From: Paraburkholderia sp. BL23I1N1
GTDB taxonomy: Bacteria; Pseudomonadota; Gammaproteobacteria; Burkholderiales; Burkholderiaceae
Assembly (NCBI RefSeq): GCF_003610295.1
Contig: NZ_RAPV01000002.1
Coordinates: 62,001-126,000 of the forward strand
Direction of reading: 5' to 3'
Length of the DNA stretch: 64,000 nt
In this document: positions 26,490 to 35,244 of the stretch, piece by piece
Layout: every line of letters starts with the position of its first letter
Numbering within the stretch: the first letter of the stretch is position 1
Made by a program: the position numbers and the translations under genes
The notes under the pieces: generated by a model
The model's database searches: none
The model's input: only the letters and a program-made list of their open reading frames with translations
What the model was told of the DNA's origin: nothing

Positions 26490-26801
26490 CGGCACGTCGT
26501 GGCGGGTGGAGCATCTTGCTGCGCCAGGCCGTCGCTGTCGCCACCCATCTATTTCTCTTGCTAGCCAAGGAGTTGCAACCTTGTCCGACGATGCACGTGT
26601 CGCGTATCCAGTCTAAGACAGCCATACGCTGTCTGCACTGTTCAGCAAGGGTGCCGGCCAGCTTTATATGAGCCGCGACGCGGCTTATCGATGCTGCTGG
26701 GTTCGTTTGACCGCCCCTCGCGTTGGGATTCGTGATGAAGCTGCCCGGCATACCTGCACGTGGAAAACTCCACCTGATTCGCCGTCGTGAATTACGCGCC
26801 T
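26490..26801. other. Gap without recognisable gene
   Basis: The 312-bp convergent space lies between the lactonase and the first acylphosphatase. A leaderless TTG frame at about 26580 stops after 12 codons. No terminator with a clear T run and no gene were seen. Confidence 0.5.
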
Positions 26802-27110
26802 TTACAGCGTGGGCAATGGCTCAAAGGAGTCAAAGCGAGCAAACGGCGGCTGCATCTCGGTCACCTCGAGCGTTTCGACCAGCGCTGCGGACATGCCCTC
26901 GCTTAGCCAGACGCACATGTCGGCAAGCTGCTCCGGTGAACCCTGCAGCATTACCTCCACTGAGCCATCCAGGCGGTTCCGTACCCATCCGGTGACGCCT
27001 GCCGTCTGGGCCTGGCGTACGCAGGCTTCCCGATAGCCGATGCCCTGCACCTGGCCACGCACCTGCACCAGCCGAGTCTCAAGCATTCCATCATTGTTGT
27101 TGGTTTCCAC
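26802..27110 (-). CDS. acyP: Acylphosphatase (copy 1)
   Basis: The 102-residue acylphosphatase hydrolyses carboxyl-phosphate bonds. Catalytic residues are visible: Arg in VQGIGYREACVRQA and Asn in GWVRNRLDGSVEV. The start is a GTG at 27110 with AAGGA upstream. A later ATG at 27086 (MLETRLV) is possible. It is 58 bp downstream of the hybrid histidine kinase on the same strand. A close paralogue (most residues identical) sits at 52692 behind another kinase/regulator operon. The C-terminus LSEGMSAALVETLEVTEMQP is longer than the minimal 90-residue enzyme. Confidence 0.88.
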   Translation of the reverse strand: METNNNDGMLETRLVQVRGQVQGIGYREACVRQAQTAGVTGWVRNRLDGSVEVMLQGSPEQLADMCVWLSEGMSAALVETLEVTEMQPPFARFDSFEPLPTL

Positions 27111-27168
27111 GTGTGTGGTCCTTGCAAAGTATTCACGCAGCTTCGCCGTTCAATGAAATGGCCCGGTT

Positions 27169-28926
27169 CTATGAGCGCCGCATGACATCCGCCAGGTCAT
27201 CAAGCGACAGTGGCTTGGTGAGATGGAAGTCAAATACCCGTTCGTCGGTCTGAGGTCCGCTGGCGGCATCGGTATGGCCCGTCAACGCGACCAGCTTCGT
27301 CTGGCAGCACTGGGCCCGAAGGCGGAGCAGTTGCGCAAGCTCGAGGCCATCCATGCCGGGCATGGTGATATCAACCAGGGCAACATCCGGGATGAACGAT
27401 TCCACAATCGAGAGCGCGTCGGGTCCGCTCTGAGCCCGTTTCACCTGATGTCCATCGAGCTCCAGCAACGTGCCCAGTGCCTCCATGGTGTCCGCGTTGT
27501 CGTCGACGAGGAGGATGCGAATCGGCGCCATCGGGCGGCTCGTGGTGACAACGGGTTCATCGATGCTTTTGCAGACAATGGGGAGCTGTACGGTGACTTC
27601 TGTCCCTTGACCTTCGCCCTCGCTTGCAATGGTAACCGTGCCGTTGTGTGCGGCGACCAGATGCTTCACAACCGCCAGTCCGATTCCGAGTCCACCTTCT
27701 GCATGCCCTCGCGCTGACGCCGCCTGGGTAAACATGTCGAAGACGTGCGGCAGCAGTGACGATGAAATGCCCGCGCCGTTGTCCTTCACCGTGATGACCG
27801 CATGGCAAACCGACGGGTCGTGTGACCCGGTGCTAAGGTCCGGCGCGTCTACGGATAAAGAAATGTCGCCGCCGGGAGGGGTGTATTTCACCGCGTTCGT
27901 CAACAAATTCGATATGACCTGGGTGAGTCGAGCCGCGTCGGCGTGAACGGTCACCGGATACGGCGGAACAGTGACATGCAGTCGGTGCTCGCCGTTTCTG
28001 GCATCGGCCTTCATCGCGGTCACCGCATCGGCCACGATATCCTGAAGCAGCCCGTATGAGAGGTGGACGGAAAGTTTGCCATGTCTTATCCGGGACGCGT
28101 CGAGCAGGTCTCCGACAAGCCGTTTCAGTATTCGCATCTGCCTGTCGGCGATGCCCAACGCAGCCAGCACGGCGGAATTGTCCGTAGCGAGTTTTCGTGC
28201 GACCGTCAGGGCGCTGTCGATGGGCGCAAGGGGATTGCGTAGTTCATGACTCAGGGTCGCAATGAAGTCATCCTTGCGTGATTCTTCCAGGGCCAGTGCA
28301 TTCCTGGCCGCCTCAGCTTCCGCCGCCCGGGCTTCCGCATCAGCCTTTGCCCGGGTCATCGTGAGCGCGGCGCAGGTGAAGTTCGCGAGGCTGGTCAGGA
28401 TTCGGCGGTCCTCCGCGTCGAAAAGATGCTCCCCGTCGTGAGACATGACCCACAGGGTGCCCCACGGTTCAGGTTGACCTGGAATCGGCACGACCAGTTC
28501 TTCGATAATCTCGGGGGAAACATCGTTCAGGCAGGCGAAGTGGCGCTGGGGAAACGAAAACAGTTGTCCTGCAGCCAGTTCGAGCGTCAAGCCGCTCGGG
28601 CTATCTGCAATCGGGGTGGTGGTGCCCAACGTGTCAACACATGCGCCCGAAACCGCGACCCAGCGGAACACAGGGGTGCCGTCAGTGTCGGTTTCCAGCA
28701 GGCCGATGCCCGCGCTACCCGCTTCACACAAACTGAGTGCCATGTCAGAGAGCGTCTGCAGCATGGCGCCGTCGGACGAAGTAAGTGCCTGCGCCAGACA
28801 GTGCATCGCGCTGCTTTCTGCCGCGTAGTCCGGCGGCCGATGCGCGCGCGTGTCGAGCGTCGGCGTGACAAGACCGTCCTCGCGCCGCGCGCGGTCCGCT
28901 GCCAATGACGCAGGCAGTCCGGCCAT
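27169..28926 (-). CDS. Hybrid histidine kinase with GAF and receiver domains
   Basis: From the ATG at 28926 (GGAGG 7 bases upstream) the protein has 585 residues. An N-terminal GAF-type sensor (about 40-195) is followed by an alanine-rich coiled coil, HisKA with phospho-acceptor His in LSHELRNPLAP (about residue 227), an HATPase domain and a C-terminal receiver with acceptor Asp in VALVDITMPGMDG. It has no membrane segment, so sensing is cytoplasmic. An upstream ATG at 29055 lacks a ribosome site. It is divergent from a response regulator gene 180 bp away and followed by acylphosphatase. The signal is unknown. Confidence 0.88.
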   Translation of the reverse strand: MAGLPASLAADRARREDGLVTPTLDTRAHRPPDYAAESSAMHCLAQALTSSDGAMLQTLSDMALSLCEAGSAGIGLLETDTDGTPVFRWVAVSGACVDTLGTTTPIADSPSGLTLELAAGQLFSFPQRHFACLNDVSPEIIEELVVPIPGQPEPWGTLWVMSHDGEHLFDAEDRRILTSLANFTCAALTMTRAKADAEARAAEAEAARNALALEESRKDDFIATLSHELRNPLAPIDSALTVARKLATDNSAVLAALGIADRQMRILKRLVGDLLDASRIRHGKLSVHLSYGLLQDIVADAVTAMKADARNGEHRLHVTVPPYPVTVHADAARLTQVISNLLTNAVKYTPPGGDISLSVDAPDLSTGSHDPSVCHAVITVKDNGAGISSSLLPHVFDMFTQAASARGHAEGGLGIGLAVVKHLVAAHNGTVTIASEGEGQGTEVTVQLPIVCKSIDEPVVTTSRPMAPIRILLVDDNADTMEALGTLLELDGHQVKRAQSGPDALSIVESFIPDVALVDITMPGMDGLELAQLLRLRAQCCQTKLVALTGHTDAASGPQTDERVFDFHLTKPLSLDDLADVMRRS

Positions 28927-29106
28927 ATAGCCTCCAGGTCGTAATCGGTGTGTGGCCGCACGGAAGAAATTACCATGCAGAATGAATTGTAGGCGCTGCA
29001 TCACAAGGGCCCGGTGTAACAATGCCCGCCAGGCGGTCGACGAGGCTGGGTACAACTATTGCTGCACTACACCATTACCCTTTGTGATTTAAACGCGGCT
29101 CCTAGA

Positions 29107-29496
29107 ATGGCGACAGTACTGCTCGTGGATGATGACCCGAATATTCTGCGCCCGCTTCGAGTGCTGGTGGAGCGGGAAGGATACCGCGTGCTTACGGCGG
29201 AGGATGGACAGGCCGCACTCGCGGTCGCCGCCATTGAGAGTCCAGGGCTGATTGTGACCGACTGGATGATGCCACGCCTGGACGGCGTCGACCTGTGCCG
29301 GCGCTTGAAGGGCGACACCGCTACGGCCGACATTCCGGTGGTCATGCTGTCGGCCGCGCTACCGCCTGAACCAGAGGAGCCGCTATGGGATGTGCTGTTG
29401 CTAAAGCCGGTCCCCATAGGCCGGTTGATAAAGGCGATTCATGGCCTGCTCGACGGACCGCCGCAGGAAGTATCGGGGCGGATGTCCGGGCACTAA
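29107..29496 (+). CDS. Single-domain response regulator
   Basis: The 129-residue CheY-like receiver starts at the ATG at 29107 (MATVLLVDDDPNILRPLRVL). The acidic pocket (DDD), acceptor Asp in LIVTDWMMPRLDG, Thr/Ser switch in VVMLSAA and Lys in LLLKPVP are all present. There is no output domain. It is probably the phosphorylation partner of the divergent hybrid kinase, or a phosphate sink for it. Confidence 0.85.
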   Translation: MATVLLVDDDPNILRPLRVLVEREGYRVLTAEDGQAALAVAAIESPGLIVTDWMMPRLDGVDLCRRLKGDTATADIPVVMLSAALPPEPEEPLWDVLLLKPVPIGRLIKAIHGLLDGPPQEVSGRMSGH

Positions 29497-29636
29497 CATT
29501 CGATTTGGGTTCCCGTCATTTGAACGGCAGGTGGACTCGGTCCTGGTGCCGCGAGTCTTCTTCTTTCAGGCGTTCTTTCCGGAACGCCACGGGCCGCGAC
29601 CTGTCCTATGACCTGTTTCCCATTCAGGAGATAATC

Positions 29637-29885
29637 ATGCGCGGTGCAGCAGTTGACGTGCGCTTTGACAGCAGCACGCATTTGCTTCTGGACCTGTCCG
29701 ACGGGCAGGCTGTCCGATTCCCATTGAACTGGTTTCCTGTTCTGGAAACAGCGACGCCAGCAGAGCGCGAACACTTTGCTATCTCGATGGACCGCCAGCA
29801 ATTGTTCTGGCCTGAAATCGGTGAGGATGTGAACGTGGCCGCGCTGCTAGCGCTCCTGTCTGCTACCGCGCGTCGCCAGGCTTGA
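29637..29885 (+). CDS. DUF2442 protein
   Basis: The 82-residue protein has the DUF2442 pattern: VDVRFDSSTHLLLDLSDGQ, then FPLNWFPVLETATPAEREHF and the W-E-DV ending WPEIGEDVNVAALLA. The ATG at 29637 has AGGAG 7 bases upstream. DUF2442 proteins are small, often paired with DUF4160 proteins in toxin-antitoxin-like loci, but no partner is present here. It may be transcribed with the response regulator, 140 bp upstream. Confidence 0.8.
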   Translation: MRGAAVDVRFDSSTHLLLDLSDGQAVRFPLNWFPVLETATPAEREHFAISMDRQQLFWPEIGEDVNVAALLALLSATARRQA

Positions 29886-30205
29886 GCGACTCCCGTCAGT
29901 TGCGCCGTCCAGGAATGCTCAACTGGCCAGTCCGTCTTTCCGGCCGAAAACGGCCTGCCTTTGCACAGCACGTCGGATTGTCGCGCTACAGTCCGGCGCG
30001 CCCGCCTCGATAGGCATGCGTTTCTAAAATTCAGGTGGCGCGCCGGCTAAAGCCGTTCGCTAGATATGTCTTTACATCTTCTTCAATCGAAGACTTCTTC
30101 TGACATATAAAGCCATAAGTTGCATGGGACTCTTTTAACGGGGGACCTCCGCAGGAGCGGGGTCTCTCGTGAGCAAGATTCAGAACAGGAAAGAGGTGCA
30201 CAGTG
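29886..30205. other. Gap without recognisable gene
   Basis: 320 bp between converging genes. An imperfect hairpin (GACC-CCGC / GCGG-GTC) occurs near 30145-30165 without a T run. No gene is supported. Confidence 0.45.
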
Positions 30206-30469
30206 TTAAAAGCGCCCCGGTCGAGGCAGTCGATAAGGCGTTCTTGCACCGACCAAAGTTGAATTCGACTGCCCGTGGCTATCTATCCAGGCCAGCGCCC
30301 AGGCAAGTCCGGCATGCCGTGCTTCATCCTCGGTGCTGAAATGGCCAAGGATTCCCGAAGTCTCAACGAGCCTGTTGTTTTGGGTAATAGTCCCACCAGC
30401 CGCGTACCGCTCGGGCAGCAGGATAGCATCCTGCTGAAGGATAGCGTGACCCCACACGCTGTATCCCAT
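30206..30469 (-). CDS. Small protein, paralogue of 19183-19401
   Basis: The 87-residue product has VWGHAILQQDAILLPERYAA, then GGTITQNNRLVETSGILG and TEDEARHAGLAWALAWIDS. Its core matches the 19183-19401 product nearly position for position and has an extra basic C-terminal tail (RTPYRLPRPGRF). It has no membrane or signal segment, and its function is unknown. The ATG at 30469 has only a weak ribosome site, so the start is uncertain. Confidence 0.65.
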   Translation of the reverse strand: MGYSVWGHAILQQDAILLPERYAAGGTITQNNRLVETSGILGHFSTEDEARHAGLAWALAWIDSHGQSNSTLVGARTPYRLPRPGRF

Positions 30470-30515
30470 AGGACACTGCCCGTTCTCGCGGGTCTATTTT
30501 TGTGGACAGTCGACG

Positions 30516-31021
30516 CTATTTTTCTCCTCGCATTCCTGGAGTAAACGTAATACCGACCAACAATCCTTCTGGCGAGATAAAACGGCTGACAGTCTGACCC
30601 CAAGGTTCTTTCTTGTTCTTGACAAGCATTCGATATCCTCGCGATTCAAGCTCCGCTGTTGCCTTTTCGACACTGTCAACATCAAACTCGAGCCTGGCTT
30701 GTGGAACGGGAATGTCGTCCGGCCAAGACTCCTTGCCGAAACACGACTGGGCCGCCTGAGAAAGTGGCCACAGGGCAAAACTCTTTGCGCCTTTCAGGGC
30801 CTCCGTATGAAGATAACCGCCACTCTCCTCTTTGAAGAGGATTGAGGTAGCCTGACTTTTTAAGACACTCCTTTTTGATAAACTTTATCAATGGGAGCAC
30901 AGATGACGAAACCAAGAATGCCGAGGTCCTCGCTGTAGAGCTTGCGGCTTGCCACTGCATCACGGACGATTGGACCAAAGCCCGCGATGAACAGAATTCT
31001 GAGGTTTCCGATTCGCTCCAT
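30516..31021 (-). pseudogene. VOC/glyoxalase-family protein, frameshifted
   Basis: Reading leftward from an ATG at 31021 gives MERIGNLRILFIAGFGPIVR and on to VICAPIDKVYQKGV, then a stop at 30860-30862. The next frame continues LKSQATSILFKEESGGYLHT, then PVPQARLEFDVDSVEKATAE and SRFISPEGLLVGITFTPGM to a stop at 30516. Removing two bases near 30865 restores one VOC (glyoxalase/bleomycin-resistance fold) protein of about 167 residues. The second half carries the conserved metal-ligand strand. The gene is inactivated unless this is an assembly error. Confidence 0.75.
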
Positions 31022-31136
31022 GACACTTCCTCTTCCAACAATGCATACAGTTCCCGACTGATTCCGGCCTCACGCCACCTGACGGCACTTGATATCCCAG
31101 CTTCCGGACAGCCATCGATTGTCCGTAACGTCGCAT

Positions 31137-31307
31137 CTATTTCGGCGCATCTTCATCGAACAGTTCATCGTCCTCTGACTGCAGGATGGGGGCGGCGGTG
31201 TCAGGCACCGGCGAGCCGACGTCACGGTCCGGGGCGTCCGCCGGCCGCTCGTCTTTATCATCGCCGCGGTTCACACCGCGCGTCTGTTCAATTGGGTGAT
31301 TCGTCAT
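31137..31307 (-). CDS. Short acidic hypothetical protein (56 aa)
   Basis: A 56-codon frame starts at an ATG at 31307 preceded by GAGGAGGATGCC, an unusually strong ribosome site. The product begins MTNHPIEQTRGVNRGDDKDE and ends QSEDDELFDEDAPK, and is hydrophilic, acidic and probably disordered. No family is recognised. The ribosome site and composition support translation. Confidence 0.5.
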   Translation of the reverse strand: MTNHPIEQTRGVNRGDDKDERPADAPDRDVGSPVPDTAAPILQSEDDELFDEDAPK

Positions 31308-31807
31308 GGCATCCTCCTCCTCGAACTAACATGTCCGTGCGTGTGAAAAGGGGCGCCGACAACCGCTGCTTCCATGCTTTTCGGAGGGCGGTCCCAGCTT
31401 TCTCCAGGCTAGGTGTCAAAACATCGTCTGCGCGTTCCTCGCCGCTGTACCAGACAAGGACATACTCGCTGCGGCCGCGGTTCAGGACGAGGCGCCCGAG
31501 CTTGGGGGCTCGGTCGGAAGCGCTGGACATCCTCGGCGACTACCGGTCGATGGGCTTGATGCTTGCGCGACGTCTTCTCGAATTGCGGCCTTGCAAACAG
31601 GCTGATGTCAGCGACAACTCTGCAGACGTACCCAAGCTGAACAACCGCGCCGAATGCGAGAAGCCGAAGCGCGAACATGGCGCGCACCGGAAAGAACGAC
31701 CCGCGCACTCGACAGTCGGGTTTGTCCGCTGGTGGCCACATCGCAGTGTGGCCACGCTCGTTACCTCGCCGGGCCGTGCGACCACGCGCGTCCACCGTTC
31801 CTTCAAA
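31308..31807. other. Gap with only weak coding signal
   Basis: 500 bp between the short acidic gene and the phasin. A leftward frame 31288-31530 (80 codons, with RSEYVLVWYSGEERADDVLT) looks partly protein-like, and an overlapping frame 31409-31795 has a hydrophobic start. Neither has a family match or good ribosome site, so neither is called. Confidence 0.4.
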
Positions 31808-32380
31808 TTACTGCTTTACCGGCTTCGCCGCTTTCTTGACTGCCAGGTCAGCCGCTTCGGTCACCTCCGATGCGGCTTCAGTTGTGGCGCTCAGGTCGCT
31901 TTGCTCGACTTCGACTGCCTGCTGCGTGGCTCCTTGCACGTCTTCGTAGGTGGTGTTGGCGAGCGAAGCACCTTGTTTCAGAAATGCGATGGCGGCCTCG
32001 GAGCCGACCGGGGCGTTTTGCGCGACATTCTCGACGAACCGTTGGACCAGGCGATTGACCTCTTGGTAATGGGCATTGACGACCTCTGCCAGCTGCGTTT
32101 GCATGGTCGATGCAATCTCGGCAACCTGACGCTCGTACGTCAGGACCTTCTCCGCCAGGGGCAGCGCCAGCGCGTTTTGCAAGCCGGTAACTTCCTGTCC
32201 CTCCTTTTGCGTCAGCCCCTCTTGCGTGCGTTGGTACCAATCGGCAAACGTCGTCTTCGCCGTTTCCAGATTCAGTCTGACAAGCTTTTCCTCGCCTTCC
32301 AGCATTTTGCCGGCCAGGCCAAAAAAGAAGTCAAGATTTGCTTGTCGGGCTGCAGCAACTTGCCCCTGAAATTCAGTCAT
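31808..32380 (-). CDS. phaP: Phasin-family protein
   Basis: This 190-residue all-helical protein coats polyhydroxyalkanoate granules. The start at 32380 (MTEFQGQVAAARQANLDFFF) is the typical phasin opening, with GGGGAC upstream. The body is amphipathic (LNLETAKTTFADWYQRTQEG) and the C-terminus is alanine- and lysine-rich (LAVKKAAKPVKQ) as in many Burkholderia phasins. There is no PHA gene nearby, so it acts with granule genes elsewhere. It is a single-gene unit. Confidence 0.82.
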   Translation of the reverse strand: MTEFQGQVAAARQANLDFFFGLAGKMLEGEEKLVRLNLETAKTTFADWYQRTQEGLTQKEGQEVTGLQNALALPLAEKVLTYERQVAEIASTMQTQLAEVVNAHYQEVNRLVQRFVENVAQNAPVGSEAAIAFLKQGASLANTTYEDVQGATQQAVEVEQSDLSATTEAASEVTEAADLAVKKAAKPVKQ

Positions 32381-33132
32381 GTTCGTCCCCTGAAGGCATA
32401 TATCCAAAGCTCAGCATGTTCGGCAACGGTGACCAAATGATGAAGCCCGTCGCCGGGAAGCCAGCGTGTCTTCATACATTTTAGAAAGCTCGGCAAGAGT
32501 CAACAGATGCAGAAACTGCAAACGACGAAGACTCCATTACAGGACGGTGACGGTTGATATGCCAATTGAATCGGCCTATCGTGGGGCACTCTGTCAGGAG
32601 GCGTTTTTCCTTGCCGCGGCGTAACGTATTGGCCGCCGTTCCTCATTGCGATGGCGTTTCCGCGCGGCGCTCATCTTCGCGATTCGTGACGAACTCGCGG
32701 AACAGTGCGGCACTTTTTTCAGGCAAGCCCGTGTTCTGAAAATGGAACTTCCAGGACCCGCTGGCGACAAAAAGCGGGTGACGCAAAACAGGAGCGCGCC
32801 TTTGCGCATGTGTTTCGACAGCTTCTTCGTCGGATGAGTTTTTTATTGCGCGCTCACTTCACTCGAGGAACACGGTGGAGCGACGTCTGACCGTGACCGC
32901 GATATCGGGAGCAGCGTCTGAGTCGATTGCCATCGACTGAACGTTGGCTTATCGCGGCGCGGGGACGACGTGCAGCAAGAAGCGTTTCAATGCATTGAAG
33001 CTCGCCTGAACGACACGCGTGTCTGGCGTTAGCGCTTGACTGCAAGCAGCCGCCTTCGTGCCGCGTCATACATTCGTGGCTTGAGACAAATAAGTTTGGT
33101 TGAGATGGAGTCAAACAGGAGCATTTCACGCC
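32381..33132. other. Gap without recognisable gene
   Basis: About 750 bp. Short rightward frames (for example 32552, MPIESAYRGALCQEAFF then stop) could be decayed coding sequence, but no family is recognisable. It contains the upstream regions of the phasin and of the HTH gene. Confidence 0.45.
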
Positions 33133-33396
33133 ATGAATCGTCGCCTGAATATGGATGCACATCTGGAGAGCGCCCTCAGAAACAACAGTTCCAGGCGGGC
33201 CTTCGCAGCACGTCTGGACATGACCATCAAGCGGGCAAAGGTCACATCAAGCCGGGTGGCCAGGTCGCTCGGCGTACCGGAACGCGAAGTGACCCTTTGG
33301 CGCGCCGGAGTCATCGTTCCGAAGAGCACTGATTGCGCGCGTCTTTCTGAACTTCTCGACGTGGACGTCGCCTGGCTATGTGCAGTTCAAGTGTAG
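33133..33396 (+). CDS. Small HTH (XRE-like) protein
   Basis: The 87-residue protein has a C-terminal HTH: AKVTSSRVARSLGVPEREVT, LWRAGVIVPKSTDCARLSEL, LDVDVAWLCAVQV. The N-terminus (about 1-35) is basic. The start at 33133 is uncertain, since AGGAG lies 14 bases upstream and a methionine at codon 7 is also possible. It is probably a regulator, oriented convergently to the Hfq paralogue. Confidence 0.55.
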   Translation: MNRRLNMDAHLESALRNNSSRRAFAARLDMTIKRAKVTSSRVARSLGVPEREVTLWRAGVIVPKSTDCARLSELLDVDVAWLCAVQV

Positions 33397-33419
33397 CGCA
33401 CAGCATGTCATCGCAGTTC

Positions 33420-33701
33420 TCATCGGGCGCGAACTCGCAATTGATTCGGCTTGTCGTGGCTCACCGAGGCGTCGGTCGGGTCGAGTGCCGGGCCCCTGCC
33501 ATTGACCGGCATCACGGTCGAAATGGCATGTTTGAAAACAAGTTGCACGCCTGGGCCAGACTCCAACAGAACTGCAAACTGGTCAAAGCCGGCCAGTTGA
33601 CCACTCAGTCTGATGCCGTTCACGAGGAACACGTTTACTGTGGTCTTGTCGTTTAAGAGCGTCTGCAGAAACTCGTCTTGTACGGATGGTCGCGCGGTCA
33701 T
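33420..33701 (-). CDS. hfq: Hfq-like RNA chaperone paralogue
   Basis: The 93-residue protein carries both Sm motifs of Hfq: VQDEFLQTLLNDKTTVNVFL, VNGIRLSGQLAGFDQFAVLL and VFKHAISTVMP. Canonical Hfq has VYKHAISTVVP. Here Tyr is replaced by Phe and the loop between strands 3 and 4 differs (ESGPGVQLV). A 30-residue tail follows (LDPTDASVSHDKPNQLRVRA). It is most likely a second Hfq, as Burkholderia species carry more than one, and not the housekeeping copy, because miaA and hflX are not adjacent. Confidence 0.82.
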   Translation of the reverse strand: MTARPSVQDEFLQTLLNDKTTVNVFLVNGIRLSGQLAGFDQFAVLLESGPGVQLVFKHAISTVMPVNGRGPALDPTDASVSHDKPNQLRVRAR

Positions 33702-34114
33702 GTTCTGAGGTCAAAGCGATAGGTGCTTCGATTGTACCGGCGATACCTGAAGCCGCCCTCCAGTCCGGAGATAGTGTGTTACTGCGACTCAAGGGCGTCG
33801 AGGCGCGCTTCCGCTATTTCGCCCAGGTAATGGCAGCGGTAGCCACGCAGTTGAGCGCCTAGCCGAGCCGTAACTCTGGTAGGCGAACTGTGCGTCGGCG
33901 CAATACTCGCGGTGTGTTCCTTCGTTGCCGCTGCGTGCCGCCCCGACCTCCGTCCAGCCGGGCGACGCCTATACCCGAACCTCGCGTTGATGCGGAATTT
34001 CGGTGCTTGCAGCAGGGCGCCACGTTTTCATCGGGCGCCTTTTCGCGACTCCTGCTTGAAAACTCGATGCGCCGCGACCGGGCATCGTGCGGGTCAAAGG
34101 CGCAGACTCCCCGC
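33702..34114. other. Gap without recognisable gene
   Basis: 413 bp between the Hfq-like gene, whose promoter should be here, and the cold-shock gene end. No coding frame is supported. Confidence 0.45.
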
Positions 34115-34321
34115 CTAGACCGGTTTGATATTTGCGGCCTGCTTGCCCTTTGGCCCCATCTTTACGTCGAAGCTGACCTTCTGGTTCTCTTGCAACGTCT
34201 TGAAACCTGCTGCGCTAATTTCCGAGAAATGGGCAAATAGGTCCTCTCCGCCATCGTCCGGCGTGATAAACCCGAAGCCCTTGGCGTCGTTAAACCACTT
34301 TACCGTGCCAGTCGCCATCAT
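34115..34321 (-). CDS. cspA: Cold-shock protein CspA family (copy 1)
   Basis: The 68-residue single-domain cold-shock protein binds single-stranded nucleic acids. RNP1 is [10 protein letters not shown] and RNP2 is LFAHFSEI. The ends are [10 protein letters not shown] and [11 protein letters not shown]. The start at 34321 aligns with the second copy at 47531-47737, from which it differs at only a few positions. A leader of about 90 bases conserved between both copies precedes it. Confidence 0.93.
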   Translation of the reverse strand: MMATGTVKWFNDAKGFGFITPDDGGEDLFAHFSEISAAGFKTLQENQKVSFDVKMGPKGKQAANIKPV

Positions 34322-34412
34322 CCGTTCCCAATAAAATTTTCAGAGCACGCTTAATTCGGTGCGCGCGAGGCTTACATACCCTGCAACAGGGCAGCTAGTA
34401 CCTTGCGCTCAA
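34322..34412 (-). promoter_or_regulatory. Conserved cspA leader (copy 1)
   Basis: On the coding strand this 91-base stretch shares blocks with the leader of the second cspA gene: TTGAGCGC-AGGTACTA-CTG, TGTTGCA, TTAAGCG-GCTCT and AAATTTT-TTGG. This is a probable 5' untranslated region with post-transcriptional (cold-shock) control. Confidence 0.6.
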
Positions 34413-34873
34413 TTGCAGTTCCCGACCGCTATCAGAGAGGTCAACAGTGATGTTGTAGCCTACTGTAGTTCAGGGGTCAATCCGGATTAGGCGCGGATTC
34501 AGGCCGCTCGACACCGCGCTGGCAGCCGTCGCGGTCGCGACCGCATTGCGGTTCGCGAAGACGTCTCGGCGCCCGTCGCAGAGAACCAGATGTCTCAGGG
34601 GGCCGGATTCTTGTCACGGCATCGAAACCGTTGGGCTCGCACGACGGTTCTGTCGCTCCGACGAGGCCACGGTCGCCGGAGGGGATGCACAATAGCCGTG
34701 TTTGAATGAGTGGGATTGCCGCACAGGTGAAGTTTAGGAATACTCTACAACGAGAGCGTAGATGGGGCGACGCCATTGCTGAATCGGCAGTCCCTTGAAG
34801 CTTGTGCTGCGAGAGAAACGCGGCGGGCCAGTACATCGGCTTTCAGTATCTGACTTACAGGAGGAACTCCGTC
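34413..34873. other. Gap without recognisable gene
   Basis: About 460 bp between the cspA leader and the next rightward small gene. It must contain promoters for both. No coding frame with family support was found. Confidence 0.45.
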
Positions 34874-35104
34874 ATGTTACAGGTAGCATCCGTTGACTAC
34901 ATGGGGACCTTGATTTTCGCAGTCGTTGGGCAGGACATTAGAGGTTTCATCGCGAGCGCCGTCATCTCCGACGAAACAGGGCAGCACAGGCAGGCAACCG
35001 GGGCACTAGGCACCTTTCCGACCGAGGTTGAAGCGCGTCAATTTGCCATCGAATATGCGAAAGCCGAAATCGGGCGATGTGCCTTGATGAAACTGATGGG
35101 TTAG
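34874..35104 (+). CDS. Small protein, distant member of the local paralogue family
   Basis: The 76-residue product (MLQVASVDYMGTLIFAVVGQ, then ALGTFPTEVEARQFAIEYAK) begins at an ATG with AGGAGG upstream (34860-34865), a strong ribosome site. The pattern LG-F-TE-EA-and a following helix is shared with the products at 19183 and 30206, but the N-terminal half differs. It is soluble, and its function is unknown. Confidence 0.65.
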   Translation: MLQVASVDYMGTLIFAVVGQDIRGFIASAVISDETGQHRQATGALGTFPTEVEARQFAIEYAKAEIGRCALMKLMG

Positions 35105-35244
35105 CCCTGTCGAATCTCTGTCATAGCTGAGCAGTCTGGCATCGCCAATTAGTTCAATGCATGCAGGAGCATGGGGTGCGGTTGATGTCCTCCCTTCCTT
35201 CGGGGCAAGAGGACGTCAATTGTCATTCGGCGGCCCGGCTAACG

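Noticed and set aside
29059..29107. Upstream start of the response regulator
   Set aside because: The extra 16 residues are not receiver-like. The receiver begins MATVLLVDDD at 29107.
30875..32440. A 521-codon rightward open frame
   Set aside because: It runs antisense through the VOC remnant, the short acidic gene and the phasin. The composition is arginine- and serine-rich and no domain is recognisable.
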